Assembly: GCA_018268375.1 (NCBI GenBank)
Contig: JAFDWS010000002.1
Span: 248,001 to 312,000, forward strand
Source: Armatimonadota bacterium
GTDB taxonomy: Bacteria > Armatimonadota > Fimbriimonadia > Fimbriimonadales > Fimbriimonadaceae
DNA: 64,000 nucleotides
Direction: 5' to 3'
Shown: in pieces, positions 24,045-31,317 of the stretch
Numbering within the stretch: position 1 is the first letter of the stretch
Layout: every line of letters starts with the position of its first letter
Notes under the pieces: generated by a model
Seen by the model: the letters and a program-made list of their open reading frames with translations, nothing else
The model's database searches: none
What the model was told of the DNA's origin: nothing
Program-made: the position numbers and the translations under genes

Positions 24045-24374
24045 TTAAGCCACCTCCTGCAAGTCACAAGCGTCCCGTTCCATTTCGCGCCGAATGTACG
24101 GGCTTGGTTCGTAACGTCGTGTGCACACCCAACAAGAACAGGTGCACATGTTGTCGGCAGTCGCTTTGGCGCGCAACATGGTCTCCGCCTTGTGTTCGGC
24201 CTCTACGGCCCAACGTTCTTCGACGGTCTCGAGGATGACTTTTTCGTAGCCGTACCAGCCACGGTGCTTGAAGGCGTCTTCGCGCCAGCCCCAAGCGTTC
24301 CAATAAACGTCAAAAGCGCGCTCAATGGCGCGTGTCTTCACGTAGCGGCGATAGCCGCGGTCTCGTGTGTTCAT
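24045..24374 (-). CDS. hypothetical protein with Cys cluster, 109 aa
   Basis: Starts MNTRDRGYRRYVKTRAIERA. Basic N-terminus; DNMCTCSCWVCTRRYEPSPY holds C-x-C-x-C-x2-C, a probable zinc or Fe-S ligand set. Its 3' end supplies the ribosome-binding site of the next gene. Function unknown; nucleic-acid binding is plausible from charge and cysteines. Confidence 0.65.
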   Translation of the reverse strand: MNTRDRGYRRYVKTRAIERAFDVYWNAWGWREDAFKHRGWYGYEKVILETVEERWAVEAEHKAETMLRAKATADNMCTCSCWVCTRRYEPSPYIRREMERDACDLQEVA

Positions 24375-24392
24375 GATGCCTAACCTCTGCAG

Positions 24393-24430
24393 TAGGCAAA
24401 CAAGTCCCGTTAGTCAGACCTGTTTGCTAC
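24393..24430. promoter_or_regulatory. interrupted palindrome, possible operator
   Basis: GCAAACA (24396-24402) and TGTTTGC (24421-24427) are inverted, with flanking GTAG/CTAC and AGTC/GACC extending the symmetry. It sits just upstream of the gene starting at 24374 and beside the regulator gene at 24545-25594, so a repressor site is a reasonable guess. Confidence 0.4.
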
Positions 24431-24486
24431 CGCGTGTTTGGCATCGGACTCCTTGAAATCTTCATGTCGGTTGTTTCAGGCAAAAA

Positions 24487-24525
24487 AATAGGCGCGCGTC
24501 CGATTTCTCGGAACACGCGCCTATT
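24487..24525 (-). terminator. strong intrinsic terminator
   Basis: Stem AATAGGCGCG/CGCGCCTATT with further inner pairing (TCCGAGAAATCGGA) on the minus strand, then TTTTTTTG. Ends the double-HTH regulator transcript. Confidence 0.9.
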
Positions 24526-24544
24526 GTACACCGTGGGGCGACGG

Positions 24545-25594
24545 TTATGCTACGGCCATGGGCGACTGCAACAAATGGGCCCACTTGACCTGCCGCTTGA
24601 CGTCCGCCAATTGCGTCCGCAAAACCTCGCGCACGCTGTTCTTGGTCAGAGAGTTCTTCGGATATTGAGGCCCCCAGAACCAGCCGAAGATGAACTTCAA
24701 CCGCTCGATGTCCTTGACCGGCCTGTTAAGGATGTCTGCGACCTCTTGTGGTGCTTGCCCCGCATGCACCGCGCTGATGGCGTCCGCCAGTTCGTCCAAG
24801 TCGAACAACCTGCTCGGCGGGTCGTAGTACAGACTGCTGCCAGTGCGTGCCACTTTCTTGACCTTTTTCTTTGGCGCAGGAGCTGCTGTGGTCTCAGGAG
24901 TTTTGACAGGCGGTGCCTCGTTTGTGCCCGCGTAGGCCGCCAAGCGTGCCTTAAAGTCGTCGCTAGGCTGCCTTTGTCGGTTCAACACCGCGGAGATGCT
25001 GCTTTGTCCCAGGCCCGTCTTTTTCGCGGCCGCGCCTTGGCTGCCAGATTGCTCGACCAAAGCTTTCAAGTAGGACAGTGTGTACTCGTCGGTCCATTCA
25101 GCACTGGTCACAGGAACTGTCAAAGACACGAACCGGTCTTCTGGCCGCGCGGCCATGGCCTCGTTGAGAAATGCAAGCGAGACCGACTTTTGCATTTTCG
25201 TGCCCAACGCGTGATATTCTTGGGCCAGGATGTTACGGCCTTGTGACGTCAGTGCATCGCCTTCGCGTTCGCACAACTCAGTCACGAGTTCGAGCTCTCT
25301 CGGCGTCAACAACAAGCAACGCACATCTTGGTCGCTGACCACGTTTCCGTGGCGCTGTTTGGGAGTGACGCCCTGCACAGGGACTGCAAACAGTTCTTCG
25401 GGCTTGCACCCGATGGGTTTGGCAATTCGCCTGGCATGGGCCATGGTCAACGCGATGCGTCCTTCGTGGAGCTTCGCGAAGAATGATTTTGTGTAACCCG
25501 ATTTGTACGCCACATTGTCAACGGTCTTTGCTTTTGACTTGATGACTTCGGCGATGCGGTTCGGGTAACTGCCTTTTTGAGGAGTAGTCTTCAT
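24545..25594 (-). CDS. double helix-turn-helix transcriptional regulator
   Basis: 349 aa. Residues 10-70 form an XRE/Cro-like HTH (NRIAEVIKSKAKTVDNVAYK, then SGYTKSFFAKLHEGRIALTM and ARRIAKPIGCKPEELF). A second HTH lies about 172-220 (LKALVEQSGSQGAAAKKTGL, then GQSSISAVLNRQRQPSDDFK). An alanine/lysine/proline linker joins a C-terminal domain with a third HTH-like segment (AGQAPQEVADILNRPVKDIE). A promoter overlapped by an inverted repeat lies directly upstream, suggesting autoregulation. It probably controls a stage switch or lysogeny-like decision; the target genes are unknown. Confidence 0.75.
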   Translation of the reverse strand: MKTTPQKGSYPNRIAEVIKSKAKTVDNVAYKSGYTKSFFAKLHEGRIALTMAHARRIAKPIGCKPEELFAVPVQGVTPKQRHGNVVSDQDVRCLLLTPRELELVTELCEREGDALTSQGRNILAQEYHALGTKMQKSVSLAFLNEAMAARPEDRFVSLTVPVTSAEWTDEYTLSYLKALVEQSGSQGAAAKKTGLGQSSISAVLNRQRQPSDDFKARLAAYAGTNEAPPVKTPETTAAPAPKKKVKKVARTGSSLYYDPPSRLFDLDELADAISAVHAGQAPQEVADILNRPVKDIERLKFIFGWFWGPQYPKNSLTKNSVREVLRTQLADVKRQVKWAHLLQSPMAVA

Positions 25595-25610
25595 AGGTGC
25601 TTACACGCCT

Positions 25611-25647
25611 ATGGGGCAGTATGACACACTGCCCCATGTAATGTCAA
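25611..25647 (-). promoter_or_regulatory. promoter with overlapping palindromic operator for the HTH regulator
   Basis: Minus strand: -35 TTGACA (25642-25647), 18-base spacer, -10 CATACT (25618-25623). The arms ATGGGGCAGT (25611-25620) and ACTGCCCCAT (25628-25637) are a perfect ten-base inverted repeat, one within the spacer and one across the -10 and start site. The ATG of the regulator is at 25594, about 17 bases after the predicted start site. Confidence 0.65.
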
Positions 25648-25925
25648 CGCAGAGCTTTGTTGCGGTACACAGTCTTCGCGGTCAACTTGTCAGGAGAGCC
25701 GAATGTGTTCTTGGCCCACGCCCAGACATTGAACGGTTTGACGTCAGGCAAGTGTCCGTACAGACCTTGCAGAGACGCCAGCAACGTAGTGCTCGGGCAT
25801 GTCAACATCGCGTTGGTCAAGTGGCTTTTGGCATTGGTCAACTCGCCGATGGCGAGATTGCGCTCGTAAGCTTCGAAGTGCCTGGCAAATGCCTGCCAGT
25901 CGATGGTGGTGGTTGGTTCATCCAT
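25644..25925 (-). CDS. hypothetical protein, 93 aa
   Basis: Starts MDEPTTTIDWQAFARHFEAY. Alpha-helical (NAKSHLTNAMLTCPSTTLLA), ending in a basic segment. The last codons overlap the -35 box of the regulator promoter. Function unknown. Confidence 0.6.
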   Translation of the reverse strand: MDEPTTTIDWQAFARHFEAYERNLAIGELTNAKSHLTNAMLTCPSTTLLASLQGLYGHLPDVKPFNVWAWAKNTFGSPDKLTAKTVYRNKALR

Positions 25926-25964
25926 GATTTTTGATTGTTGTCGAGTGTCAAAGGTCTGGGGCCA

Positions 25965-26447
25965 CTACGGGCTCAAGACCAATCCGTTTGTTTGCGCGCC
26001 GCGGCTCAAGAGCCCGTACAGGCTGCCAAGCTGGAAATGCAACATGGCATTTTCTTCTTCGGTGTAACGCGTGCTCGGGTCACGTATGACTACCGCGTCA
26101 GGATACAACTTCTTACAGTGGGTAAGTTCCGTGCCAGCACCAAGTGCCTGTCGCACTTTGCCAGGCTCAGGCGGCATTTTGTTCCATACCAATTCCGCAA
26201 GATGTTTACACTTGCCAGGTTGGAGCACGAACTCGGAGTCGAGCATGGGCACCACGTCGCGCCACCAACTCATTCCGAGTTGGGCCAACGCGCATGTCAG
26301 TCCATAGGAATCGGTGAACGTGTCGTTCTGACTCATTTGCTCGAACAGTTTGCGGACTTGGTCGTCCTCCGTCATTGTCCGGTCGGTGACCACCAGCGCG
26401 TGTAACCGCGCTGGAATCGTATCGCGTAGCATCAAGTGTGCTGGCAT
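25965..26447 (-). CDS. hypothetical protein, 160 aa
   Basis: Starts MPAHLMLRDTIPARLHALVV. Mostly helical with acidic patches. Its ATG shares one base with the stop of the YubB-like gene (TGATG), so the two are co-translated. Function unknown. Confidence 0.65.
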   Translation of the reverse strand: MPAHLMLRDTIPARLHALVVTDRTMTEDDQVRKLFEQMSQNDTFTDSYGLTCALAQLGMSWWRDVVPMLDSEFVLQPGKCKHLAELVWNKMPPEPGKVRQALGAGTELTHCKKLYPDAVVIRDPSTRYTEEENAMLHFQLGSLYGLLSRGAQTNGLVLSP

Positions 26448-27007
26448 CAGGTGTTTACTTCTTCCTCCTCCTCGTCTTCCCATTCTTCGTGGCCGAAGAA
26501 CTCTCTGGTCTCGTTAGTGTACTGACCTTCTACTTCTTCGAAGATTGCCACGTCAAACGGGTCTTTGCCTTGTACGGTCAACTGATAGTCCCAGTTCATG
26601 GCAGGGTCGCACGACCGCAATTTGAACAATAGGTCAGGAAACTTTTCGCTCAGTGCCTTGACGACACCGTCAGGCGGTGACCACGCCGTGTTGAACGAAA
26701 GCTCAAAGGCGGTGTTGCTACCCGTGTCCATGACAACGATGTCGTCAGGGTCGAGCGACCATTTAGTGCCCCAGTGCCTTCGGTTCCATTCGTACCAGTC
26801 GGGAGCCCCATGCTTGGCCGTCATCTCGTCAGGGTCTTTGCGGTTTGGTGAACTTCGGTCGACTAAGTCTTGCGGTGTCGGCAGAATGTTCTCAAAACGG
26901 AACGGGTGTGTGACACCGTTCTCTTCGTGCGTCATGAAATTACGGAGTTCTTCGATGCGTTCGGGAATCCCCTCGATACGCAGACGGTTATCAGCCCAGT
27001 TCGGCAT
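26447..27007 (-). CDS. YubB ferredoxin-like (DUF1281-type) protein
   Basis: 186 aa. MPNWADNRLRIEGIPERIEE, then FENILPTPQDL, DWYEWNRRHWGTKWSLDPDD, LSFNTAWSPPDGVVKALSEK and FPDLLFKLRSCD follow the YubB/api92 family: M-P-N-W-x-x-N, W-G-T-K-W, F-x-T-A-W-x-P-P. The fold is ferredoxin-like; the family is common on conjugative plasmids and phages and has no known activity. The C-terminus is a glutamate run. The start is preceded by CTTGTTT, the recurrent T-rich start context. Confidence 0.8.
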   Translation of the reverse strand: MPNWADNRLRIEGIPERIEELRNFMTHEENGVTHPFRFENILPTPQDLVDRSSPNRKDPDEMTAKHGAPDWYEWNRRHWGTKWSLDPDDIVVMDTGSNTAFELSFNTAWSPPDGVVKALSEKFPDLLFKLRSCDPAMNWDYQLTVQGKDPFDVAIFEEVEGQYTNETREFFGHEEWEDEEEEEVNT

Positions 27008-27019
27008 AAACAAGTATAG

Positions 27020-27043
27020 CCCCGGAGCGATTGCTCCGGGGCC
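27020..27043 (-). terminator. intrinsic terminator of the repeated GCCCCGRAGC class
   Basis: Minus-strand stem GCCCCGGAGC/GCTCCGGGGC, loop AATC, followed by TATACTTGTTTATG, which includes the next gene's start. Confidence 0.7.
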
Positions 27044-27048
27044 GGTCG

Positions 27049-28101
27049 TCAAATGTGACAGTCGATGACGATGACGCTAAAGTCGTCAAAAGGCGTCGTG
27101 TGGTCAAGAAGCGCCTTGCGCCAAGTTTCTTGCCAGTCCGTCTGTGCGACCTTGTCATTCGACATGCCCCACCATCCCATCTGGCCTTTTTCGTGCCATT
27201 CACCGTCTGGAGTGACGAACGCATACGGAGTAGGCAGGCCTTCATCGGGGTCGAGCATTGCCAGTGTCTCAAAATAACGTGGTGACACCACGTTGTAACC
27301 CGAATCCTTTTGCATGGTTGGCCATTTGATGTTTTTGCCAGTACCGTTGCATCCGTTACATCCTTTGCAGGCCACCATTTGGTCCGGATTCGCCAATGCC
27401 ACCCCGTCCTTTCGCACGCCGGAGCCGCCACAAAGTTTACAAGTCTCCCAATTGTCCGGGTCGTCCTCGGGTTTTTTGCCCTCAGGTGCGAGCCAACCGT
27501 TCCACCGGCCGCCTACTACGTACCAGTCCCATTTGGACTGTGGGTTGTACGTCGTCTCGTATTCGCCTGTGCCGGCACAACCAGACTCGTCCTCGTAACG
27601 GTCGCCTTCTTTTACATCGGCCGGCCACCAGTCTGCGCGCTCGCCTTTGTAGAAGCCACACCCAGGGTCTGGTTTGTCTTTGTCGGGATGTTCATTGAAA
27701 TAGCGTTCCTCGGCCTCCTTTCGTGGGCCCATGTGCGCTGCCCAAAGCGCGTCCAGCTCTGCGTCAAGCGTTTTGTACTCCGCTCGTTCGTCTTTAGACA
27801 GTTTTTGTTGGGAGAACATCAAGTCTTGCGAACGCTTTTGCATGTCAGCAACAACTCGCCCATCGGGCAGCGTGGTCGCAGAGAATGCAGTTCGCAACGC
27901 TTCAATAGTGCCGTACTCGGAGTCGGCCTTTTCGCGTGCCTCCTTGCTTGCGACAGAACCGACACAATGGCACTTGGCCATGTACGGTTCGACTTCACGG
28001 TTCTCGCTGTAGGGTTCGAGAAGTTGTTCTAGGTGTTTTTCTAGGCCGCCGCCATCGACCACCAAAGTCGGAACGAGGGCGCATACTGAGAAATGGCTCA
28101 T
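27049..28101 (-). CDS. conserved protein with DnaJ-type zinc-finger repeats
   Basis: 350 aa. CKLCGGSGV (about 215) and CKGCNGCNGTGK (about 238) are the C-x-x-C-x-G-x-G repeats of a DnaJ central zinc domain, while no J domain is present. KWDWYVVGGRWNGWL and a C-terminal YAFVTPDGEWHEKGQMGWWG are shared, as I recall, by a family of large-phage proteins. N-terminal MSHFSVCALVPTLVVDGGGL. Function unknown; zinc binding likely. Confidence 0.7.
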   Translation of the reverse strand: MSHFSVCALVPTLVVDGGGLEKHLEQLLEPYSENREVEPYMAKCHCVGSVASKEAREKADSEYGTIEALRTAFSATTLPDGRVVADMQKRSQDLMFSQQKLSKDERAEYKTLDAELDALWAAHMGPRKEAEERYFNEHPDKDKPDPGCGFYKGERADWWPADVKEGDRYEDESGCAGTGEYETTYNPQSKWDWYVVGGRWNGWLAPEGKKPEDDPDNWETCKLCGGSGVRKDGVALANPDQMVACKGCNGCNGTGKNIKWPTMQKDSGYNVVSPRYFETLAMLDPDEGLPTPYAFVTPDGEWHEKGQMGWWGMSNDKVAQTDWQETWRKALLDHTTPFDDFSVIVIDCHI

Positions 28102-28125
28102 TTGCAGTTAGTCTCTAAAAAGAAA

Positions 28126-28141
28126 GCCCCGTTTCCGGGGC
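28126..28141 (-). terminator. intrinsic terminator
   Basis: Minus-strand stem GCCCCG-GAAA-CGGGGC closed by a GNRA loop and followed by TTTCTTTTTAG. Confidence 0.85.
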
Positions 28142-28166
28142 CGTGGTCGTTGTTGCGCTGGTCGTG

Positions 28167-28616
28167 TCAAGGAAGCTCGAAGACGTTGAAGAACGCACGA
28201 TGGCCGTCGTTCAACAACAAGACGACCTCTTTCATTTGGTCGGTCGTCAGGCCGTTGGGCAATTCGAACTCATAGTCGAGCTTGATGTCGTCGACCGACT
28301 GGCCAAAAAGCGTTGCCAGTTTGGTCTTCAATTCCTTGAACTCCGCATATTCTGCAGAGTGGTGTTTGTCGTTCTCGTACCGCGAGCCGTCCCGCTCGAA
28401 GTAGACCCAGTTGCAGAAACCGTCCAGGTAAGAAGCCAACGAGCCGCTCAAAAGCTGCCACTGGCGGATTTCACGGTTCCAAGCGTCAGCGTCGGCGTCC
28501 TTGCGGTCCTGCCAATAGGAAACAGGCGTGCCTGGTTCCTGACCGACCTTCGCATCGGGCGACTCGTACGTCTCGTCGTTATATTCATAGTGAGTCTCAG
28601 TGACAATATAGAGCAT
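28167..28616 (-). CDS. hypothetical protein, 149 aa
   Basis: Starts MLYIVTETHYEYNDETYESP. The N-terminus is strand-rich; then W-containing helices (WNREIRQWQLLSGSLASYLD) and a C-terminal LPNGLTTDQMKEVVLLLNDG. Related in style to gene 30045-30467, which also starts with a hydrophobic strand and a Y/N/D-rich turn. Function unknown. Confidence 0.65.
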   Translation of the reverse strand: MLYIVTETHYEYNDETYESPDAKVGQEPGTPVSYWQDRKDADADAWNREIRQWQLLSGSLASYLDGFCNWVYFERDGSRYENDKHHSAEYAEFKELKTKLATLFGQSVDDIKLDYEFELPNGLTTDQMKEVVLLLNDGHRAFFNVFELP

Positions 28617-28677
28617 GTTTTGGTTTGTCCTTTATTGATTGCAGGTTGTGTGTTGTGATGTTGCGTAGTTATGCACT

Positions 28678-29151
28678 ATGCCAGGTGTACGAAAACCGTT
28701 TTGTCCCAAATGCGGACAACTTAAGTGCAAGCGTGGTCAACGTTATGTTTGTCCACCATGTGAAGCCTAACGAGTTCAGGCATGGCAAAAGGCGAACCCA
28801 GACAAATGTGCTCAAAGAGCAGCACGCTACCGTACCAAGCATGGTGAACAGTACCACAAATGGGCACTCAACAACCACTTGGTCACTCGGTACGGGGTGG
28901 AACTAACAGATTATGAATCTCTACTTATGGCCCAAAGATATGTGTGCGCAATTTGTGGAAATCCCGAAACGCTTCAACGCAACGGTGAAACGCAACGCCT
29001 CAGTGTTGACCACTGTCATCTCAGTGGCTTAGTCCGGGGTCTGCTGTGCAGTGCCTGCAACATTGGTCTTAGCCGCTTCAAAGACGACCCCGAACTGCTT
29101 GCAAAAGCCATTAGGTATCTTGAAGAAGCCAAACCACCCATCAGAAAGTGA
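28678..29151 (+). pseudogene. endonuclease VII-like HNH gene interrupted by an in-frame TAA
   Basis: The frame starts ATG 28678 (MPGVRKPFCPKCGQLKCKRG), hits TAA at 28768-28770 (codon 31), then continues open to 29151. Downstream codons read WQKANPDKCAQRAARYRTKH, and a recombination endonuclease VII-like domain: YVCAIC (zinc Cys), LSVDHCHLSGLVRGLLCSAC (D-H-x-H core and second Cys pair), NIGLSRFKDDPELL. Upstream codons encode FCPKC and YVCPPC, a zinc finger in the same frame, so one substitution (CAA to TAA would suffice) explains the break. A start at 28879 could still give a 90-aa domain. It is the only plus-strand gene left of 50 kb, typical of a mobile nuclease insertion. Confidence 0.75.
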
Positions 29152-29168
29152 CAGGTGGTTTACTGACG

Positions 29169-29984
29169 TCAGTCGTGAGTCGGCGCGTTGGCGAACTCTG
29201 GGAGGATGTCAGGCACGGCCTTGGATTTTTTGACCTTAGGCCTGAGCGCAAGAGGCAGAGGAACGTCGTTCTTTTCTGCCCACTCGCGAGTGGTTTGTAA
29301 AATCCGTGGGTCTAACAGCAACGCCTCGACGAACACTTGGTCACGTGACCAACGTGACGTCACACCGTTGGACGCGACCCAGGTGTCTTTCATGCTGTCA
29401 AGATGCTCAATCAAGAAATAGTCATCCTGACACATGGCCGCAAGCACGGGGACACTAATGTCCTCGAACTCCAATCGGGCCACTTCATACAGGTTGGTCT
29501 CTTTTTCGACAGACTTTTCCACCACCTCGATATAGTCCGAATCTTTTGGCGAGCCACTAAAGCCGTCTGGCAATTTGCGCTCGACGTGCTCGATTACACG
29601 GTCACTGTCATAACCGTACTGGCCTGGGTCGGCATAGTCGCCGGCGACCACAATACGGTCTCCTTTCCAGGAGCCAACGATGCTCGGCACACGTGTTTGA
29701 AACACCGTCGTTTGCTTGTGTGTCCATTGACACTCGACGCGCATGTGTTTGGGACACTTGCCTAAGGCTTTATAGCCCAAGTCGCTGGCATCGCCTTTGA
29801 CCGTGCCAGATTGCGACAAATCTCCACCTCCGCGACCGTTTCCATCGGCCAACAAGAGGGCAAGACCCATGAGCACACCGCTGGCGCTCATGCCGAATTC
29901 TAAGAGTTTTGCGCCGTCGCCAAACGCCCACGGCGTAAGATACTGACGCTTGTCCAGGTTGACGATTTTGTAATATTGACCCAC
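29169..29984 (-). CDS. conserved phage/plasmid hypothetical protein, 271 aa
   Basis: Begins MGQYYKIVNLDKRQYLTPWA, with FGDGAKLLEFGMSASGVLMG, a GNGRGGGDLS glycine-rich segment and VGSWKGDRIVVAGDYADPGQ. I recall a widespread family with these exact landmarks (M-G-Q-Y-Y-K-I-V-N-L-D-K, F-G-D-G-x-K-L-L-E-F, G-R-G-G-G-D, G-D-R-I-V) on large plasmids and phages; no function is established. Terminal part is helical. Confidence 0.75.
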   Translation of the reverse strand: MGQYYKIVNLDKRQYLTPWAFGDGAKLLEFGMSASGVLMGLALLLADGNGRGGGDLSQSGTVKGDASDLGYKALGKCPKHMRVECQWTHKQTTVFQTRVPSIVGSWKGDRIVVAGDYADPGQYGYDSDRVIEHVERKLPDGFSGSPKDSDYIEVVEKSVEKETNLYEVARLEFEDISVPVLAAMCQDDYFLIEHLDSMKDTWVASNGVTSRWSRDQVFVEALLLDPRILQTTREWAEKNDVPLPLALRPKVKKSKAVPDILPEFANAPTHD

Positions 29985-30044
29985 TGTTTTGTTCCTTGAG
30001 TGTCAAAACCCAGACGCGCCTGCGGCGCGTCTGGGACCGTTGGT

Positions 30045-30467
30045 TCAGTCTTCGGCGCCTACGGCGACCGGAGTGTCGAGCGTGCTCTCGACCACGCTGT
30101 TGAACTCGATGCTCGGGAACAATTCCTGCAAAAGCCGGATTTGTTCGTCGGTGGGCTCTTCAGGCACGACGAAGCTCAAACTGCCGTACTCTTCCTTGAA
30201 GCCATAGCCGAAGGCCGCTTGAAGCCTCTGTTCGGCCTCAGCTTTGTCGACGTCTCCAAGCCCGTCTTCCAAATCGTTGCCGCACCACTCAGCGAGGTCA
30301 GAGCCCGCTAGGTTGGCGCGCCAGTCTCGAAGTTCGAACAAGTCTCGAACCCGCTCGGCTTCGGCTTTGTCCGTGAAAGTCCCGACTGGTGTGCCACCTT
30401 CGCCTTCGTGGTAGCTGTATTCGTCGTTGTAGCCCCAAGAGGCCGCGAGGATGATGTAAACATTCAT
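30045..30467 (-). CDS. hypothetical protein, 140 aa
   Basis: Starts MNVYIILAASWGYNDEYSYH at ATG 30467, after a terminator. Acidic, with a FTDKAEAERVRDLFELRDWR helix and FGYGFKEEYGSLSFVVPEEP. The N-terminal pattern recalls short immunity- or DpnD-like folds but nothing firm. Function unknown. Confidence 0.65.
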   Translation of the reverse strand: MNVYIILAASWGYNDEYSYHEGEGGTPVGTFTDKAEAERVRDLFELRDWRANLAGSDLAEWCGNDLEDGLGDVDKAEAEQRLQAAFGYGFKEEYGSLSFVVPEEPTDEQIRLLQELFPSIEFNSVVESTLDTPVAVGAED

Positions 30468-30485
30468 GGTTCCGAAACAAGAATA

Positions 30486-30509
30486 GCCCCGGAGCAATCG
30501 CTCCGGGGC
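30486..30509 (-). terminator. intrinsic terminator of the repeated GCCCCGRAGC class
   Basis: Minus-strand stem GCCCCGGAGC/GCTCCGGGGC, loop GATT, followed by TATTCTTGTTTC. Confidence 0.75.
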
Positions 30510-30520
30510 CGGTCGTCGTG

Positions 30521-30925
30521 TCACTTGATTTTCTTGACAGCAGACAACCCGACACGAGTGCTGCCTTTTTCGCCTTCGAAGGCGACTTGGAGCCAAACTC
30601 CAGAGCCCACATGGACTTCAAGCTCGGTCACGGTTCCGCGGCTGCCTTGCGGAATGGAGCCGAACAGGGTGCTCTTAATGGGTCGCACTAGTTCGACAGT
30701 GTCGCCGACTTCGAACTCGCCCTCAATGGACGTGTCAAAGTCTGAACCGCCCAAAAGCTCGCTCATGTCAGTTTCGAGCTTAAGGTCGACTAGGCCGTCG
30801 CGCGCCAGGTCTTCGGCGATTTCGCGGGCCTCGGCCGCATCTTCTGCCTCGACGCTCACGCGACCGACGTACGGTGCGTTCCATGAGACTTCAACGTCAA
30901 AGACTTTTCGTGTAATGGTACTCAT
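30521..30925 (-). CDS. protein with DpnD-like N-terminus and SH3-like C-terminus, 134 aa
   Basis: Residues 7-50 (VFDVEVSWNAPYVGRVSVEA, EDAAEAREIAEDLARDG) resemble DpnD/PcfM-like small domains. Residues 70-134 (FEVGDTVELVRPIKSTLFGS, PQGSRGTVTELEVHVGSGVW, LQVAFEGEKGSTRV) have the strand-turn pattern of a KOW or SH3-like barrel, also suggested in the gene at 32426-32656. Coupled to the next gene by ATGA. Binding partner unknown. Confidence 0.6.
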   Translation of the reverse strand: MSTITRKVFDVEVSWNAPYVGRVSVEAEDAAEAREIAEDLARDGLVDLKLETDMSELLGGSDFDTSIEGEFEVGDTVELVRPIKSTLFGSIPQGSRGTVTELEVHVGSGVWLQVAFEGEKGSTRVGLSAVKKIK

Positions 30926-31317
30926 TTCTTTCTCTTTTTCTTGTCCTGGTTGTGCACCCCGTCTGGGTGGTACATGTGGAAGCTGACTTCCTGCAGGAAC
31001 GGTGCCACCTTGGCGGCACGTGCCATATAGTCTTCCAGCAAGTCGCTCTTCGCTTTGTCGTAGTCGGCCCGGAGCTGAGCGAGTTCTTTCGCGACGCGCT
31101 CACCGTCCGGCTGGTCAAGGAACACGATTTTGTTCGGACTGGGTTCTGCACGATGGAAGCCTTCCGTCAATTTCGTAGACCATACACCTCCATAGCCTTT
31201 GGGTGTGTAACATCCCTTTGAAGGGACTGCTTCCACCACCGCGTGCAGCACGAACGGGAATAGGTCGTAAGGCCAGAACGCTGTCTGGCCTACTTTTGGC
31301 GCGTACTTGGGCTTCAT
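30922..31317 (-). CDS. hypothetical protein, 131 aa
   Basis: Starts MKPKYAPKVGQTAFWPYDLF. Middle helix ERVAKELAQLRADYDKAKSD and a lysine/arginine-rich C-terminus (HNQDKKKRKK). It sits between the ligase gene and the previous one with ATGA overlaps on both sides, so it is likely made with the ligase. Function unknown. Confidence 0.65.
   Translation of the reverse strand: MKPKYAPKVGQTAFWPYDLFPFVLHAVVEAVPSKGCYTPKGYGGVWSTKLTEGFHRAEPSPNKIVFLDQPDGERVAKELAQLRADYDKAKSDLLEDYMARAAKVAPFLQEVSFHMYHPDGVHNQDKKKRKK

Noticed and set aside
28768..28770. Recoded TAA (alternative genetic code) in the endonuclease VII-like gene
   Set aside because: Neighbouring genes use TAA, TAG and TGA as ordinary stops, so reassignment is unlikely; a nonsense mutation is simpler.
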